A stretch of 64,000 bases of DNA from Nitrosomonadales bacterium. GTDB lineage: Bacteria; Pseudomonadota; Gammaproteobacteria; Burkholderiales; Gallionellaceae. The position numbers were made by a program, and so were the translations under genes. The first letter of the stretch is position 1. Each line of letters opens with the position of its first letter. Shown in pieces: positions 52,929 through 64,000 of the stretch. Below the pieces are notes generated by a model. That model had not been told where the DNA came from. It saw only the letters and a program-made list of their open reading frames with translations, and ran no database searches. Location of the stretch: contig JACRED010000019.1 of the NCBI GenBank assembly GCA_016218415.1, forward strand, positions 1 through 64,000, written 5' to 3'.

Positions 52929-52964
52929 GAAGCGTTGGGTCAATATTATTCATAATCGGTATCA

Positions 52965-53675
52965 ATGAGCGAATTCAGTTTCATTGCGGTATTTTTCGTC
53001 GGGCTGCTCGGCGGCGTGCATTGCCTCGGCATGTGCGGCAGCATCGTCGGCATTCTGACAACGCAGCTGCCGCAAGACAGGGTGCGCTGGCCGTTCCATC
53101 TGGCCTATAACGGCGGGCGGCTGGCGAGCTATGCGGTCGCGGGCGCGCTGGCAGGAACCCTGGGGCAAGCCGGGATGCTGTTGCGCGACCAAGTGCCGGT
53201 GCAGCATCTGCTGTTTGCGTTGTCCAGCCTGATGCTGATCGCATTGGGCCTGTATCTTGCCGGTATCTGGGGCGTGGTGCGGCGCATCGAGCAGGTCGGC
53301 GGCATACTGTGGCGGCGCATACAGCCACTGACGCGCGGCCTGTTCCCGATTGCCACGCCGATTCGCGCTTTCCTGCTGGGAACGCTGTGGGGCTGGCTGC
53401 CGTGCGGACTGGTTTACAGCGTGCTGGTCACCGCATTGGCCAGCGGCCATGCGCAAAGCGGCGCGCTGATCATGCTGGCGTTCGGTCTGGGAACGCTGCC
53501 GAACCTGCTGGCGATCGGATTGTTCTGGGACAGCATCAAGCGCCATGTGCAGGCGCCGCGCGTGCGGATGGCGGCAGGCCTGCTGGTGACGGGCTTCGGG
53601 GTGTATGGCTTGTTCAAGGTGGGCTATACGTTTTATGTGCATGGCTGGGCGGGGGCGTGTCATGTGGCCGCTTGA
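52965..53675 (+). CDS. TauE/SafE-like (COG2836) membrane protein
   Basis: 236 aa with six or seven membrane segments. N-terminal GLLGGVHCLGMCGSIVG with H-C...C, a likely copper-binding site, and the DsbD-like LWGWLPCGLVYSVLV segment. In relatives this family sits near cbb3 oxidase genes and is implicated in copper supply for the oxidase; here a SCO protein follows and ccoN is 9.6 kb downstream. Exact substrate unproven. Confidence 0.85.
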   Translation: MSEFSFIAVFFVGLLGGVHCLGMCGSIVGILTTQLPQDRVRWPFHLAYNGGRLASYAVAGALAGTLGQAGMLLRDQVPVQHLLFALSSLMLIALGLYLAGIWGVVRRIEQVGGILWRRIQPLTRGLFPIATPIRAFLLGTLWGWLPCGLVYSVLVTALASGHAQSGALIMLAFGLGTLPNLLAIGLFWDSIKRHVQAPRVRMAAGLLVTGFGVYGLFKVGYTFYVHGWAGACHVAA

Positions 53676-53676
53676 A

Positions 53677-54273
53677 ATGTTGATTTTCAGGAGCATGTTT
53701 CGCACCTTGCTGGTATTTTTTGCCGTGGGTTTTCTGGCGGCCTGCGAGCAGAAACTGCCCTCGCCATTCAAGGCCGGCGACGTCACTGCAAAATACGCGC
53801 AGGCCGATTTGCGATTGACCGACCACAACGGCAAGCCCCGTACGCTGGCGGATTTTCGCGGCAAGGTCGTGGTGCTGTTCTTCGGTTATACCCACTGTCC
53901 GGACGTGTGTCCGACCACGCTGGCCGATCTGGCGCAGGTGATGCGCCTGCTCGACAAGGATGCCGACAGAGTGCAGGTGTTGTTCGTTACGGTGGACCCG
54001 GAGCGCGACCAGCCGGAGATGCTGGGGCAATACGTTCCCGCGTTCCATCCTTCTTTCCTTGCGCTATACGGGGATAAGCAGGCCACGGAGCAGGTCGCGA
54101 AAACCTTCGACGTGACCTACCTGAAACAGCCGACCACGTCGGGCTACAACATCGACCACAGTGCGGGCACGTTTCTGATCGACCCGGCTGGCCGGGTGCG
54201 CCTGCTTGCACCTTACGGTCAGCAAGCCGAGATGCTGGCGGCAGATATTCGGCTGCTGCTGGCTGGGGTATGA
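53677..54273 (+). CDS. SCO1/SenC-type copper chaperone lipoprotein
   Basis: 198 aa from the ATG at 53677; starts at 53662 and 53695 are also possible. Signal ends in FLAACEQ, a lipobox, so it is anchored in the periplasm. The thioredoxin-like domain has FGYTHCPDVCPTTL (copper cysteines) and the conserved histidine in NIDHSAGTFLIDP. SCO proteins load copper into the CuA or CuB sites of oxidases. The start lies right at the end of the preceding gene, so the pair is probably one operon. Confidence 0.93.
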   Translation: MLIFRSMFRTLLVFFAVGFLAACEQKLPSPFKAGDVTAKYAQADLRLTDHNGKPRTLADFRGKVVVLFFGYTHCPDVCPTTLADLAQVMRLLDKDADRVQVLFVTVDPERDQPEMLGQYVPAFHPSFLALYGDKQATEQVAKTFDVTYLKQPTTSGYNIDHSAGTFLIDPAGRVRLLAPYGQQAEMLAADIRLLLAGV

Positions 54274-54366
54274 TTGCAAATTGTTGGCAACAGGCTTTTG
54301 AGCCGGGGGTGTTTTTGATGAGTCAAAATTTTTGGGTGCCATCCGGTAATTCATTTCGGGTACGTT

Positions 54367-56640
54367 ATGTCTGAAGCGGTCAGCGATTCTCCAGCCGGAA
54401 AGTTGTTCATGATATTGCGCGAATCGCGCTGGCTGTTTCTGGTCGCCAGCGCGTTGTATGTCGCGATGGTGCTGTACGGTTACCACCCGGACGATCCTGC
54501 ATGGTCGCATAGCGCCAGCGGTGCGTTGACGGGGAATCCCGGCGGGGTGTTGGGCGCGTATCTTTCCGATCTGCTGTTGTACCTGTTCGGGTTTTCCGCA
54601 TGGTGGGTGGTGCTGTTCATGCTGCAACGCGTTTGGACGGGGTACCGGGAATTGCGCGCCGACAGTATTTTCACCAAGCGGACATGGTGGGTCTCGATCG
54701 CGGGATTCGTGGCGCTGCTGCTGGCCAGCAGCGCGCTCGAGGCGATCCGCCTGTACACGCTGAAGGTCGAGCTGCCGCTGGCGCCCGGCGGTATGCTGGG
54801 CGCGGTATTGGGCGACGCGTTGGCGCGCGTGTTCGGGTTTACCGGCGCGACCTTGCTGCTGCTGACGCTGATCGCCACCGGCTTCAGCGTGTTCAGCGGA
54901 TTGTCCTGGTTGCGTTTTGTCGACTGGCTGGGTGAGCGGCTGGAAAACGCCTTCCGGCTGGCATACCTGGCCTGGCAGCGGCGACAGGACAGGCGCATCG
55001 GCGCGCAGGCGACCCATGAGCGCGTGGCCGTATTCGAGGAAGAAAAGAAAAAACGCGTCGAGGAACATCAACCCATCCATATCGAAATGCCGCTGGTCGA
55101 AGTGCCCAGGTCGGCCCGTATGATCGAGGAAAAGCAGGCGCCGCTGTTCGCCGACCTGCCGGACTCGCCGCTGCCGCCGCTGCATTTGCTGGATCAGGCC
55201 GCGCGCCATGTCGAGACTGTGTCTGCCGACACGCTGGAGTTCACCTCGCGCCTGATCGAGCGCAAGCTCAAGGATTTCGGCGTCGAGGTGAAGGTGGTCG
55301 CGGCCTATCCCGGCCCGGTGATCACCCGTTACGAGATCGACCCCGCCACCGGCGTGAAGGGCAGCCAGATCACCAATCTGGTGAAAGACCTGGCGCGCGC
55401 CTTGTCGGTGGTGAGCATACGCATGGTCGAGACGATACCCGGCAAGACCTATATGGCGCTGGAGCTGCCCAACCCCAAGCGGCAGATCGTGCAGCTTTCC
55501 GAGATCCTCGGCTCGCAGGTCTATGCCGACATGCATTCCGCGCTGACGATCGCGATGGGCAAGGATATCGCCGGCAAGCCGGTGGTCGCCGACTTGGCCA
55601 AGATGCCGCATGTGCTGGTCGCGGGCACCACCGGTTCCGGGAAATCGGTGGCGATCAACGCGATGATCCTGAGCCTGCTCTACAAGGCCACGCCGCAGCA
55701 GGTGCGGTTGATGCTGATCGATCCGAAGATGCTGGAGTTGTCCGTGTACCAGGATATCCCGCATCTGCTCGCGCCGGTGGTGACCGACATGCGTCAGGCC
55801 GCGTCAGGCCTGAACTGGTGCGTGCAGGAAATGGACAGGCGCTACCGTCTGATGTCCGCGCTCGGCGTGCGCAATATCGCCGGTTACAACCAGAAGCTGC
55901 GCGATGCCGAAAAAGCCGGGCAGCGCTTGACCAACCCGTTCACGCTGACGCCGGAAAGCCCGGAAACGCTCGAAGAATTGCCTTTGATCGTTGTGTTCAT
56001 CGACGAGCTTGCGGACCTGATGATGGTGGTGGGCAAGAAGATCGAAGAGCTGATCGCGCGGCTGGCGCAGAAGGCGCGCGCCTCCGGCATTCATCTGGTG
56101 CTCGCGACGCAGCGCCCCTCGGTGGACGTGATCACCGGCCTGATCAAGGCCAACGTGCCGACGCGCGTGGCGTTCCAGGTGTCGAGCAAGATCGACTCGC
56201 GCACGATACTCGACCAGATGGGCGCGGAAGCCTTGCTCGGGCAGGGCGACATGCTGTACCTGCCGCCCGGCAGCGGCTACCCGCAGCGCGTGCACGGCGC
56301 GTTCGTGTCCGATCAGGAAGTGCACCGCGTTGCAGAATACCTCAAGTCTCAAGGTGCGCCGCAGTACATCGAAGGCGTGCTCAATTCGCTGGAGGAAGCC
56401 TCTGAAGAGGGCGGCGCAGGCGGCGCGACGCTGGATGCGGAAGCCGATCCGCTGTACGACCAGGCGGTCGAGATCGTGCTGAAAAACCGCCGCGCCTCGA
56501 TTTCGCTGGTGCAGCGCCATCTGCGCATCGGCTACAACCGCGCCGCGCGGCTGGTCGAGCAGATGGAAGCGGCGGGTATCGTCTCGGCGATGCAGAGCAA
56601 CGGCAACCGCGAAGTAATTGTTCCGGCACGGTCAGAGTAG
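54367..56640 (+). CDS. ftsK: DNA translocase FtsK
   Basis: 757 aa. N-terminal membrane domain with four segments (about residues 15-185), short linker (about 200-270) and the motor: alpha domain, Walker [16 protein letters not shown] (about 418-432), Walker [15 protein letters not shown], and the winged-helix gamma domain (about 690-757, [20 protein letters not shown]) that recognises KOPS. It pumps chromosome ends across the septum and activates XerCD. Its TAG stop lies in a 28-bp palindrome. Confidence 0.97.
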   Translation: MSEAVSDSPAGKLFMILRESRWLFLVASALYVAMVLYGYHPDDPAWSHSASGALTGNPGGVLGAYLSDLLLYLFGFSAWWVVLFMLQRVWTGYRELRADSIFTKRTWWVSIAGFVALLLASSALEAIRLYTLKVELPLAPGGMLGAVLGDALARVFGFTGATLLLLTLIATGFSVFSGLSWLRFVDWLGERLENAFRLAYLAWQRRQDRRIGAQATHERVAVFEEEKKKRVEEHQPIHIEMPLVEVPRSARMIEEKQAPLFADLPDSPLPPLHLLDQAARHVETVSADTLEFTSRLIERKLKDFGVEVKVVAAYPGPVITRYEIDPATGVKGSQITNLVKDLARALSVVSIRMVETIPGKTYMALELPNPKRQIVQLSEILGSQVYADMHSALTIAMGKDIAGKPVVADLAKMPHVLVAGTTGSGKSVAINAMILSLLYKATPQQVRLMLIDPKMLELSVYQDIPHLLAPVVTDMRQAASGLNWCVQEMDRRYRLMSALGVRNIAGYNQKLRDAEKAGQRLTNPFTLTPESPETLEELPLIVVFIDELADLMMVVGKKIEELIARLAQKARASGIHLVLATQRPSVDVITGLIKANVPTRVAFQVSSKIDSRTILDQMGAEALLGQGDMLYLPPGSGYPQRVHGAFVSDQEVHRVAEYLKSQGAPQYIEGVLNSLEEASEEGGAGGATLDAEADPLYDQAVEIVLKNRRASISLVQRHLRIGYNRAARLVEQMEAAGIVSAMQSNGNREVIVPARSE

Positions 56641-56664
56641 GGGCACGGCGCGCCGTGCCCCTAC
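56637..56664. repeat. 28-bp perfect palindrome after ftsK (terminator-like)
   Basis: Identical to 23266-23293. It contains the ftsK TAG stop (56638-56640) and is followed by TTTTTGG, so it can work as an intrinsic terminator before lolA. Confidence 0.9.
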
Positions 56665-56697
56665 TTTTTGGTTCTATCCTTCCGGTTTAGGAAATCG

Positions 56698-57311
56698 ATG
56701 AAATATATTCTTACCGTTTTATTGTTGCTTGTTGCACCGTTGCCAGCTCACGCAGCAGCCATCGACAAACTCAAAACCTTCATTGCCGCGACACGGTCCG
56801 CGCAGGCGGACTTCACCCAGGAGGTGCTGGATCAGAACGGCAAGCGCATCCAGAGCGCTTCCGGCACGATGCAATTCCAGCGCCCCGGAAAATTCCGCTG
56901 GTCATACCGGAAACCTTACGAGCAATTGATCGTCGGCGACGGCGAAAGATTCTGGCTGTATGACGCGGACCTGAACCAGGTGACGGTCAGGAAGCTGGAT
57001 GCCGCATTGGGAAGCAGCCCCGCCGCGCTGCTTTCCGGCAGCAACGAGATCGAGCGCGGTTTCACGCTGACGGAAAATGGCAGCAGGGAGGGGCTGGAAT
57101 GGCTGCTGGCTACACCCCGTTCGCAGGACGGCAGCTTCTCCAGGATACTGATGGCCTTCGACGCGCAATCCGGGCTGGCCGCGATGGAGCTGAGCGATAT
57201 GTTCGGCCATAAAACGGTGCTGCGTTTTTCCGCGATGCAGCGCAACCCCAAGCTGCCCGAACAGCAATTCCGCTTTGCGCCGCCCAAGGGCGCGGATGTT
57301 CTGAGCGAATA

Positions 57312-57312
<1 letters not shown>
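56698..57312 (+). CDS. lolA: Outer-membrane lipoprotein carrier LolA
   Basis: 204 aa from the ATG at 56698 (AGGAAA before it). Signal peptide MKYILTVLLLLVAPLPAHA. The mature protein ferries lipoproteins from LolCDE to LolB across the periplasm. Family segments: ARSAQADFTQEVLD-like start (TRSAQADFTQEV), SGTMQFQRPGKFRWSYRKPY and LNQVTVRKLD. Followed by rarA with a one-base overlap. Confidence 0.95.
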
Positions 57313-60770
<3,458 letters not shown>

Positions 60771-60774
<4 letters not shown>

Positions 60775-62156
60775 CGCAGCAGACGTTTCAAAGGCTTGAT
60801 CAGCCGATAGGATATGGATTCGGAATCGATGGATGCGGGCCCGGGCTCTAGCCGTTTGAGCATGTCGTAGTAGTTGCGGATACTCTCCACCAATATCACC
60901 GCCTCGCCGCCGCGCGCATAACCCCGCTTCAACGTTTCGTAATAACCCGGCTGATTCAGCTTGGGCATCCATTTCTTTATGTCCGACCAGCTGTCCGGGT
61001 CAAGTCCTGCGCGCAGGGTCAGGATGCGCGCATCCTCGAGATGTCCGTAGCCCTGGTTGTAGGCGGCCAGAGCCATCCAGGTGCGGTCCGGTTCCGGAAT
61101 GCGTTCCGGCATCTGCTTCTTGAGCAAAGCCAGATATTGCGCTCCAGCCAGTATGCTTTCGCGCGCATCAAGACGGTTGCTGACGCTCATCCGGTCGGCA
61201 GTGTCCTCGGTCAGCATCATCATGCCGCGCACATTGGTGGGAGAGCTGGCGAGCGGGTCCCACTGCGATTCCTGGTAGGCCAGCGCAGCCAGTAGTCGCC
61301 AGTCTTCGCCGGTTATCGAGGCGGCTTCTTCGAACAGGCGGCGATAATGCGGGAGTGTGGTTTTGACATTGGCAATGAAGGCGGCGGCATCCATTTTGTC
61401 CAGCCGATGATTGTGGCCGTAGTAGCGATCCAGCAAGCGGTTAAGGGTGCCGTCTTGCCGGATGCGGGTGAAGAAAATCCGCGCCTGGCTGAGCAATTCC
61501 GGATCCGCATCCCCGGGGAATCCCCAGGCGAGCCTGGAGGGGGTGGCAATCTCGAGCGCTTCGATCAGGTTGGGATGGTAATTGTGCGCATCGGCCAGTT
61601 GCAGTTCGTTGACTGCCGCGCAGTCCAGCGCGCCTGCTGCAACTTCGGCCAATAGTTCTGCCTGGGTGAGATTCTGGCGAGCCTGCCATTGCAACGACGG
61701 CATATTCTCCCGTGCCTCGCGCAACGTCGCTTCCTGGTCTGAGCCGGCCACTGCGGCAAATCTCTTTGCGCTCAGGTCGGCAAGCTTTCTGGGTGGCGGA
61801 TGGTCGTGATTGCATACCACCAATTCGCGTACGTTCTGGTAGCTGGGGGCAAACTGTAGTGCGGCCATATCGGTTTCGCGGCGCAGCGAAACGGCGGCCA
61901 GATGCGCTTGATGTCTCTGCAATGCGGAGGCGGTTTCGTCTTGCGGTATCGTGATTGTTTCTAGTGTCACTTGCAGTTGCTCGGCGAACAGCTGTGCCAG
62001 TTCGCGCTCGAATTGCGCCCTTGCGCTCTGCGCGGTCTCCGGCATGATGACCACCAGTTTTCCTGCGTCCCATGCGGGTAACTGCTGGTTGCAGGCGGAC
62101 AGCAGCAGGCTTAAGCCCGCAAATGCTGCCCTTGAACGCCAAATTGAATTTCGCAT
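60771..62156 (-). CDS. mltF: Membrane-bound lytic murein transglycosylase F
   Basis: 461 aa from the ATG at 62156; signal plus lipobox LLLSAC. N-terminal SBP_bac_3-type domain (about 25-255), C-terminal lytic transglycosylase domain with the catalytic glutamate in LAALAYQESQWDP (about residue 306), RGMMMLTEDTA and LAAYNQGYGHL. It cleaves peptidoglycan at the periplasmic face of the outer membrane. Confidence 0.94.
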
Positions 62157-62221
62157 GCGAACATTCTGCCCGAAATCCGGGGTAGCTGGTAGAATGCGCG
62201 CCGCTGTTTGTCGACCCACAC

Positions 62222-62317
<96 letters not shown>

Positions 62318-62347
62318 CAGGTTGTTTCGAAATCTATCATCGCCAGT

Positions 62348-62390
62348 TTGATTTATATCAAACTCCCCCCCCTGCTTTTTTTACTATTAT
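62348..62390 (+). promoter_or_regulatory. FNR/Anr-dependent promoter of ccoN
   Basis: Perfect FNR-type site TTGATTTATATCAA (62348-62361). A -10 element TATTAT (62385-62390) predicts a start near 62396, which puts the site centre at -41.5, the classical class II activator position. Anaerobic or microaerobic induction of cbb3 oxidase by FNR/Anr is well known. The transcript would carry a leader of about 194 bases. Confidence 0.85.
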
Positions 62391-62420
62391 CGGCCCGTGC
62401 GGTCGGATGCCAAATCCCGA

Positions 62421-62469
62421 GCGTAAATGGGGGATATGGTCTTGCTTTGGCGCGTTTTCCCCTTTACGC
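62421..62469 (+). other. Stem-loop in the ccoN 5' leader
   Basis: GCGTAAATGGGG (62421-62432) pairs with CCCCTTTACGC (62459-62469), 11 bp with one bulged base, closing a 26-base loop. A smaller CAGCTT TAA AAGCTG hairpin follows (62497-62511). The rest of the 278-bp gap after the tRNA has no gene with support; a short reading frame opens near 62523 but conflicts with the ccoN frame. Confidence 0.5.
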
Positions 62470-62589
62470 ATGCGGATAGGTATGCCATGATTGCGCAGCT
62501 TTAAAAGCTGTAATGAGGAGGTGTGTTGTTTGCCCTGTTTCGGCAAGTAATCATCTTGTTTTTAAACTTTGCTCTAGGAGGAGACTACT

Positions 62590-64000
62590 GTGGAAGCAAC
62601 TCAAGCGACACCAGTAAAATACGACATGGACGTTGTCCGATGGTTCACCATCGCGGCAATCGTCTATGCGGTGGTAGGTACGCTGATCGGTGTGTATGTG
62701 GCATCGGAATTGGCGTGGCCGTTTTTGAACTTTGACATCCCTGAAATCACCTTTGGTCGTCTGCGTCCGCTGCACACCAATGCGGTGATTTTTGCGTTTG
62801 GCGGCTGCACGTTGATGGCTACCGGCTTCTATATCGTGCAACGTACCTGTTCTACCAAGTTGTGGAGCAACAGTCTGGCCTGGTTCACCTTTGTTGGCTG
62901 GAATCTGATCATCGTTTGCGCAGTTATTACTTTGCCTTTGGGGCTGTCGCAAGGTAAAGAGTATGCCGAGCTGCCATGGTGGGTGGATATCATGATAGCG
63001 GTTGTATGGTTGTCTTATGGCCTCAACTATTTCATGACCATAGGCATACGCAAAACTTCGCATATCTATGTGTCCAACTTCTTCACTGCCGGCATGATCG
63101 TGATGATCACTTACCTGCATGTGGTAAACAGCATGGCGATTCCGGTGGATTGGGCAACCTCCTATTCCATTTATTCGGGCGTGCAGGATGCGATGATTCA
63201 ATGGTGGTGGGGCCATAATGCGGTGGGTTTCTACCTGACCGGCGGTTTCCTCGGCATCATGTATTACTTCATTCCCAAGCAATCAGGTCGTCCAGTGTTC
63301 TCGTATCGTTTGTCCGTGTTGCACTTCTGGACATTGACTTTCGGTTACGTTTGGCTGGGTGCCCACCATCTGCAATACACCGCTTTGCCTGACTGGACCG
63401 GTTCCTTGGGTGCGGCAGTTTCCCTGGCGATGATCATCCCGTCCTGGGGTGGTGCGATGAACGGTATGATGACGCTGTCCGGTGCATGGGACAAGTTGCG
63501 TACCGACTACATCCTGCGCTTCCTGGTGACTGCGATGGCGTTCTACGCGATGTCCACGTTCGACGGTCCGGTGATGGCGATCAAGTCTGTTAACGCATTG
63601 TCACACTACACTGACTGGACCGTGGGTCACGTACACGCTGGTGCTCTGGGCTGGATGTCGATGATCTCCTTCGGTGCGTTGTATCACATGGTGAAAAAGC
63701 TGTGGAATACCGAAATGTACTCCGACAAGCTGGTTAACGTTCACTTCTGGGTGGCGCTGATCGGTGCGACAACTTATGTTGTGGCGATGTGGGTATCCGG
63801 CATCATGCAGGGCCTGATGTGGCGTGATTATGATGAATACGGCACGTTGACCTACACTTTTGTTGAATCTGTATCGGCGATGCATCCGTACTACGTGATG
63901 CGTGCGGTCGGCGGTGCGATCTTCAATCTGGGCGCGTGGATCATGTTGTTCAACGTGGTAATGACTGTTCGTCAAGCGGGCGCTGTTCGCGGTACGAGTC
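62590..64000 (+). CDS. ccoN: cbb3-type cytochrome c oxidase subunit I, N-terminal part
   Basis: GTG start with a near-perfect ribosome site AGGAGGAG (62576-62583); the frame is open to the window edge (470 codons), so the C-terminus is missing. Begins [20 protein letters not shown]. Heme and copper ligands of the CcoN family are visible: H in [15 protein letters not shown] (low-spin heme b), [13 protein letters not shown], the HH pair in [14 protein letters not shown] (CuB) and [11 protein letters not shown] (heme b3 and heme b). It reduces O2 to water with high affinity in the inner membrane. The SCO and TauE/SafE genes upstream may serve its copper loading. Expression is predicted to be FNR-controlled. 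Confidence 0.97.
   Translation, partial: MEATQATPVKYDMDVVRWFTIAAIVYAVVGTLIGVYVASELAWPFLNFDIPEITFGRLRPLHTNAVIFAFGGCTLMATGFYIVQRTCSTKLWSNSLAWFTFVGWNLIIVCAVITLPLGLSQGKEYAELPWWVDIMIAVVWLSYGLNYFMTIGIRKTSHIYVSNFFTAGMIVMITYLHVVNSMAIPVDWATSYSIYSGVQDAMIQWWWGHNAVGFYLTGGFLGIMYYFIPKQSGRPVFSYRLSVLHFWTLTFGYVWLGAHHLQYTALPDWTGSLGAAVSLAMIIPSWGGAMNGMMTLSGAWDKLRTDYILRFLVTAMAFYAMSTFDGPVMAIKSVNALSHYTDWTVGHVHAGALGWMSMISFGALYHMVKKLWNTEMYSDKLVNVHFWVALIGATTYVVAMWVSGIMQGLMWRDYDEYGTLTYTFVESVSAMHPYYVMRAVGGAIFNLGAWIMLFNVVMTVRQAGAVRGTS

Noticed and set aside
54325..54338. TTTGATGAGTCAAA before ftsK as an FNR site
   Set aside because: The half-sites are in the wrong register for TTGAT-N4-ATCAA and ftsK is not an expected target.
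62523..62735. 70-codon frame over the ccoN start
   Set aside because: The ccoN start has a much better ribosome site and the frame runs out of phase through ccoN; at most a leader peptide.

Overview
The window is a chromosomal segment of a Gram-negative bacterium, most probably a betaproteobacterium of the Nitrosomonadales/Gallionellaceae type. This placement is an inference from gene content and order (yggT-proC-yggS next to pilT-pilU, a NodIJ-type ABC pair, hemJ, ftsK-lolA-rarA-serS, bioBFHCD beside comF, cbb3 oxidase, a complete MSHA-type pilus locus); no 16S or marker search was possible. Coding density is high, most genes are GC-rich, and many neighbouring genes overlap by 4 bases (ATGA), so long translationally coupled operons are the rule. 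There is no prophage, CRISPR array or complete insertion sequence.

Layout: 0-1.1 kb, the end of a CheW-like gene and a secreted beta-carbonic anhydrase. 1.2-3.6 kb (minus), yggS-proC-yggT-yggU. 3.7-6.1 kb (plus), the twitching ATPases pilT and pilU, separated by a duplicated 66-bp repeat. 6.1-10 kb (minus), an rRNA methyltransferase, hemJ, an ABC-2 exporter and an alpha/beta hydrolase. 10-13.8 kb (minus), a periplasmic binding protein coupled to a membrane GGDEF-EAL protein. 14.2-19.7 kb (plus), an unusual operon: a ThDP-dependent enzyme, two different citrate-synthase-fold proteins and a TonB-dependent receptor. 19.8-23.8 kb, housekeeping genes (2Fe-2S ferredoxin, VanZ-like, SRPBCC protein, hemW, trmL). 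23.9-47.4 kb (plus), a 23-kb MSHA type IV pilus locus in the order E-G-pseudopilin-orf-A-C-D-O-P-Q-Q-I-(PilN)-J-K-L-M-N. 47.4-52.8 kb, comF (minus) and bioB-F-H-C-D (plus). 53-54.3 kb, a TauE/SafE-type membrane protein and a SCO-type copper chaperone. 54.4-60.8 kb, ftsK, lolA, rarA, serS and an ion channel. 60.8-62.2 kb (minus), mltF. Then tRNA-Ser(CGA) and, under a consensus FNR box, the start of ccoN, which runs off the window.

Functional links: the MSHA extension ATPase carries a c-di-GMP-binding MshEN domain, and the GGDEF-EAL protein upstream could supply or remove that signal. The SCO protein and the TauE/SafE protein fit maturation of the cbb3 oxidase encoded at the right edge.

Most notable: (1) the ThDP enzyme/double citrate-synthase-like/TonB receptor operon, a candidate undescribed carboxylate or metallophore pathway; (2) a frameshift in mshI lying exactly in a GGATC pentamer array, where loss of one unit restores the frame; (3) tandem mshQ genes with different heads and a shared tail; (4) a broken nucleotidyltransferase module inside the pilin operon whose second gene is fused to the mshD leader; (5) several families of short palindromic repeats that supply stop codons to hemW, trmL and ftsK, sit in frame within hemW, bioH and a prepilin leader, and mark the junctions of the bio operon.
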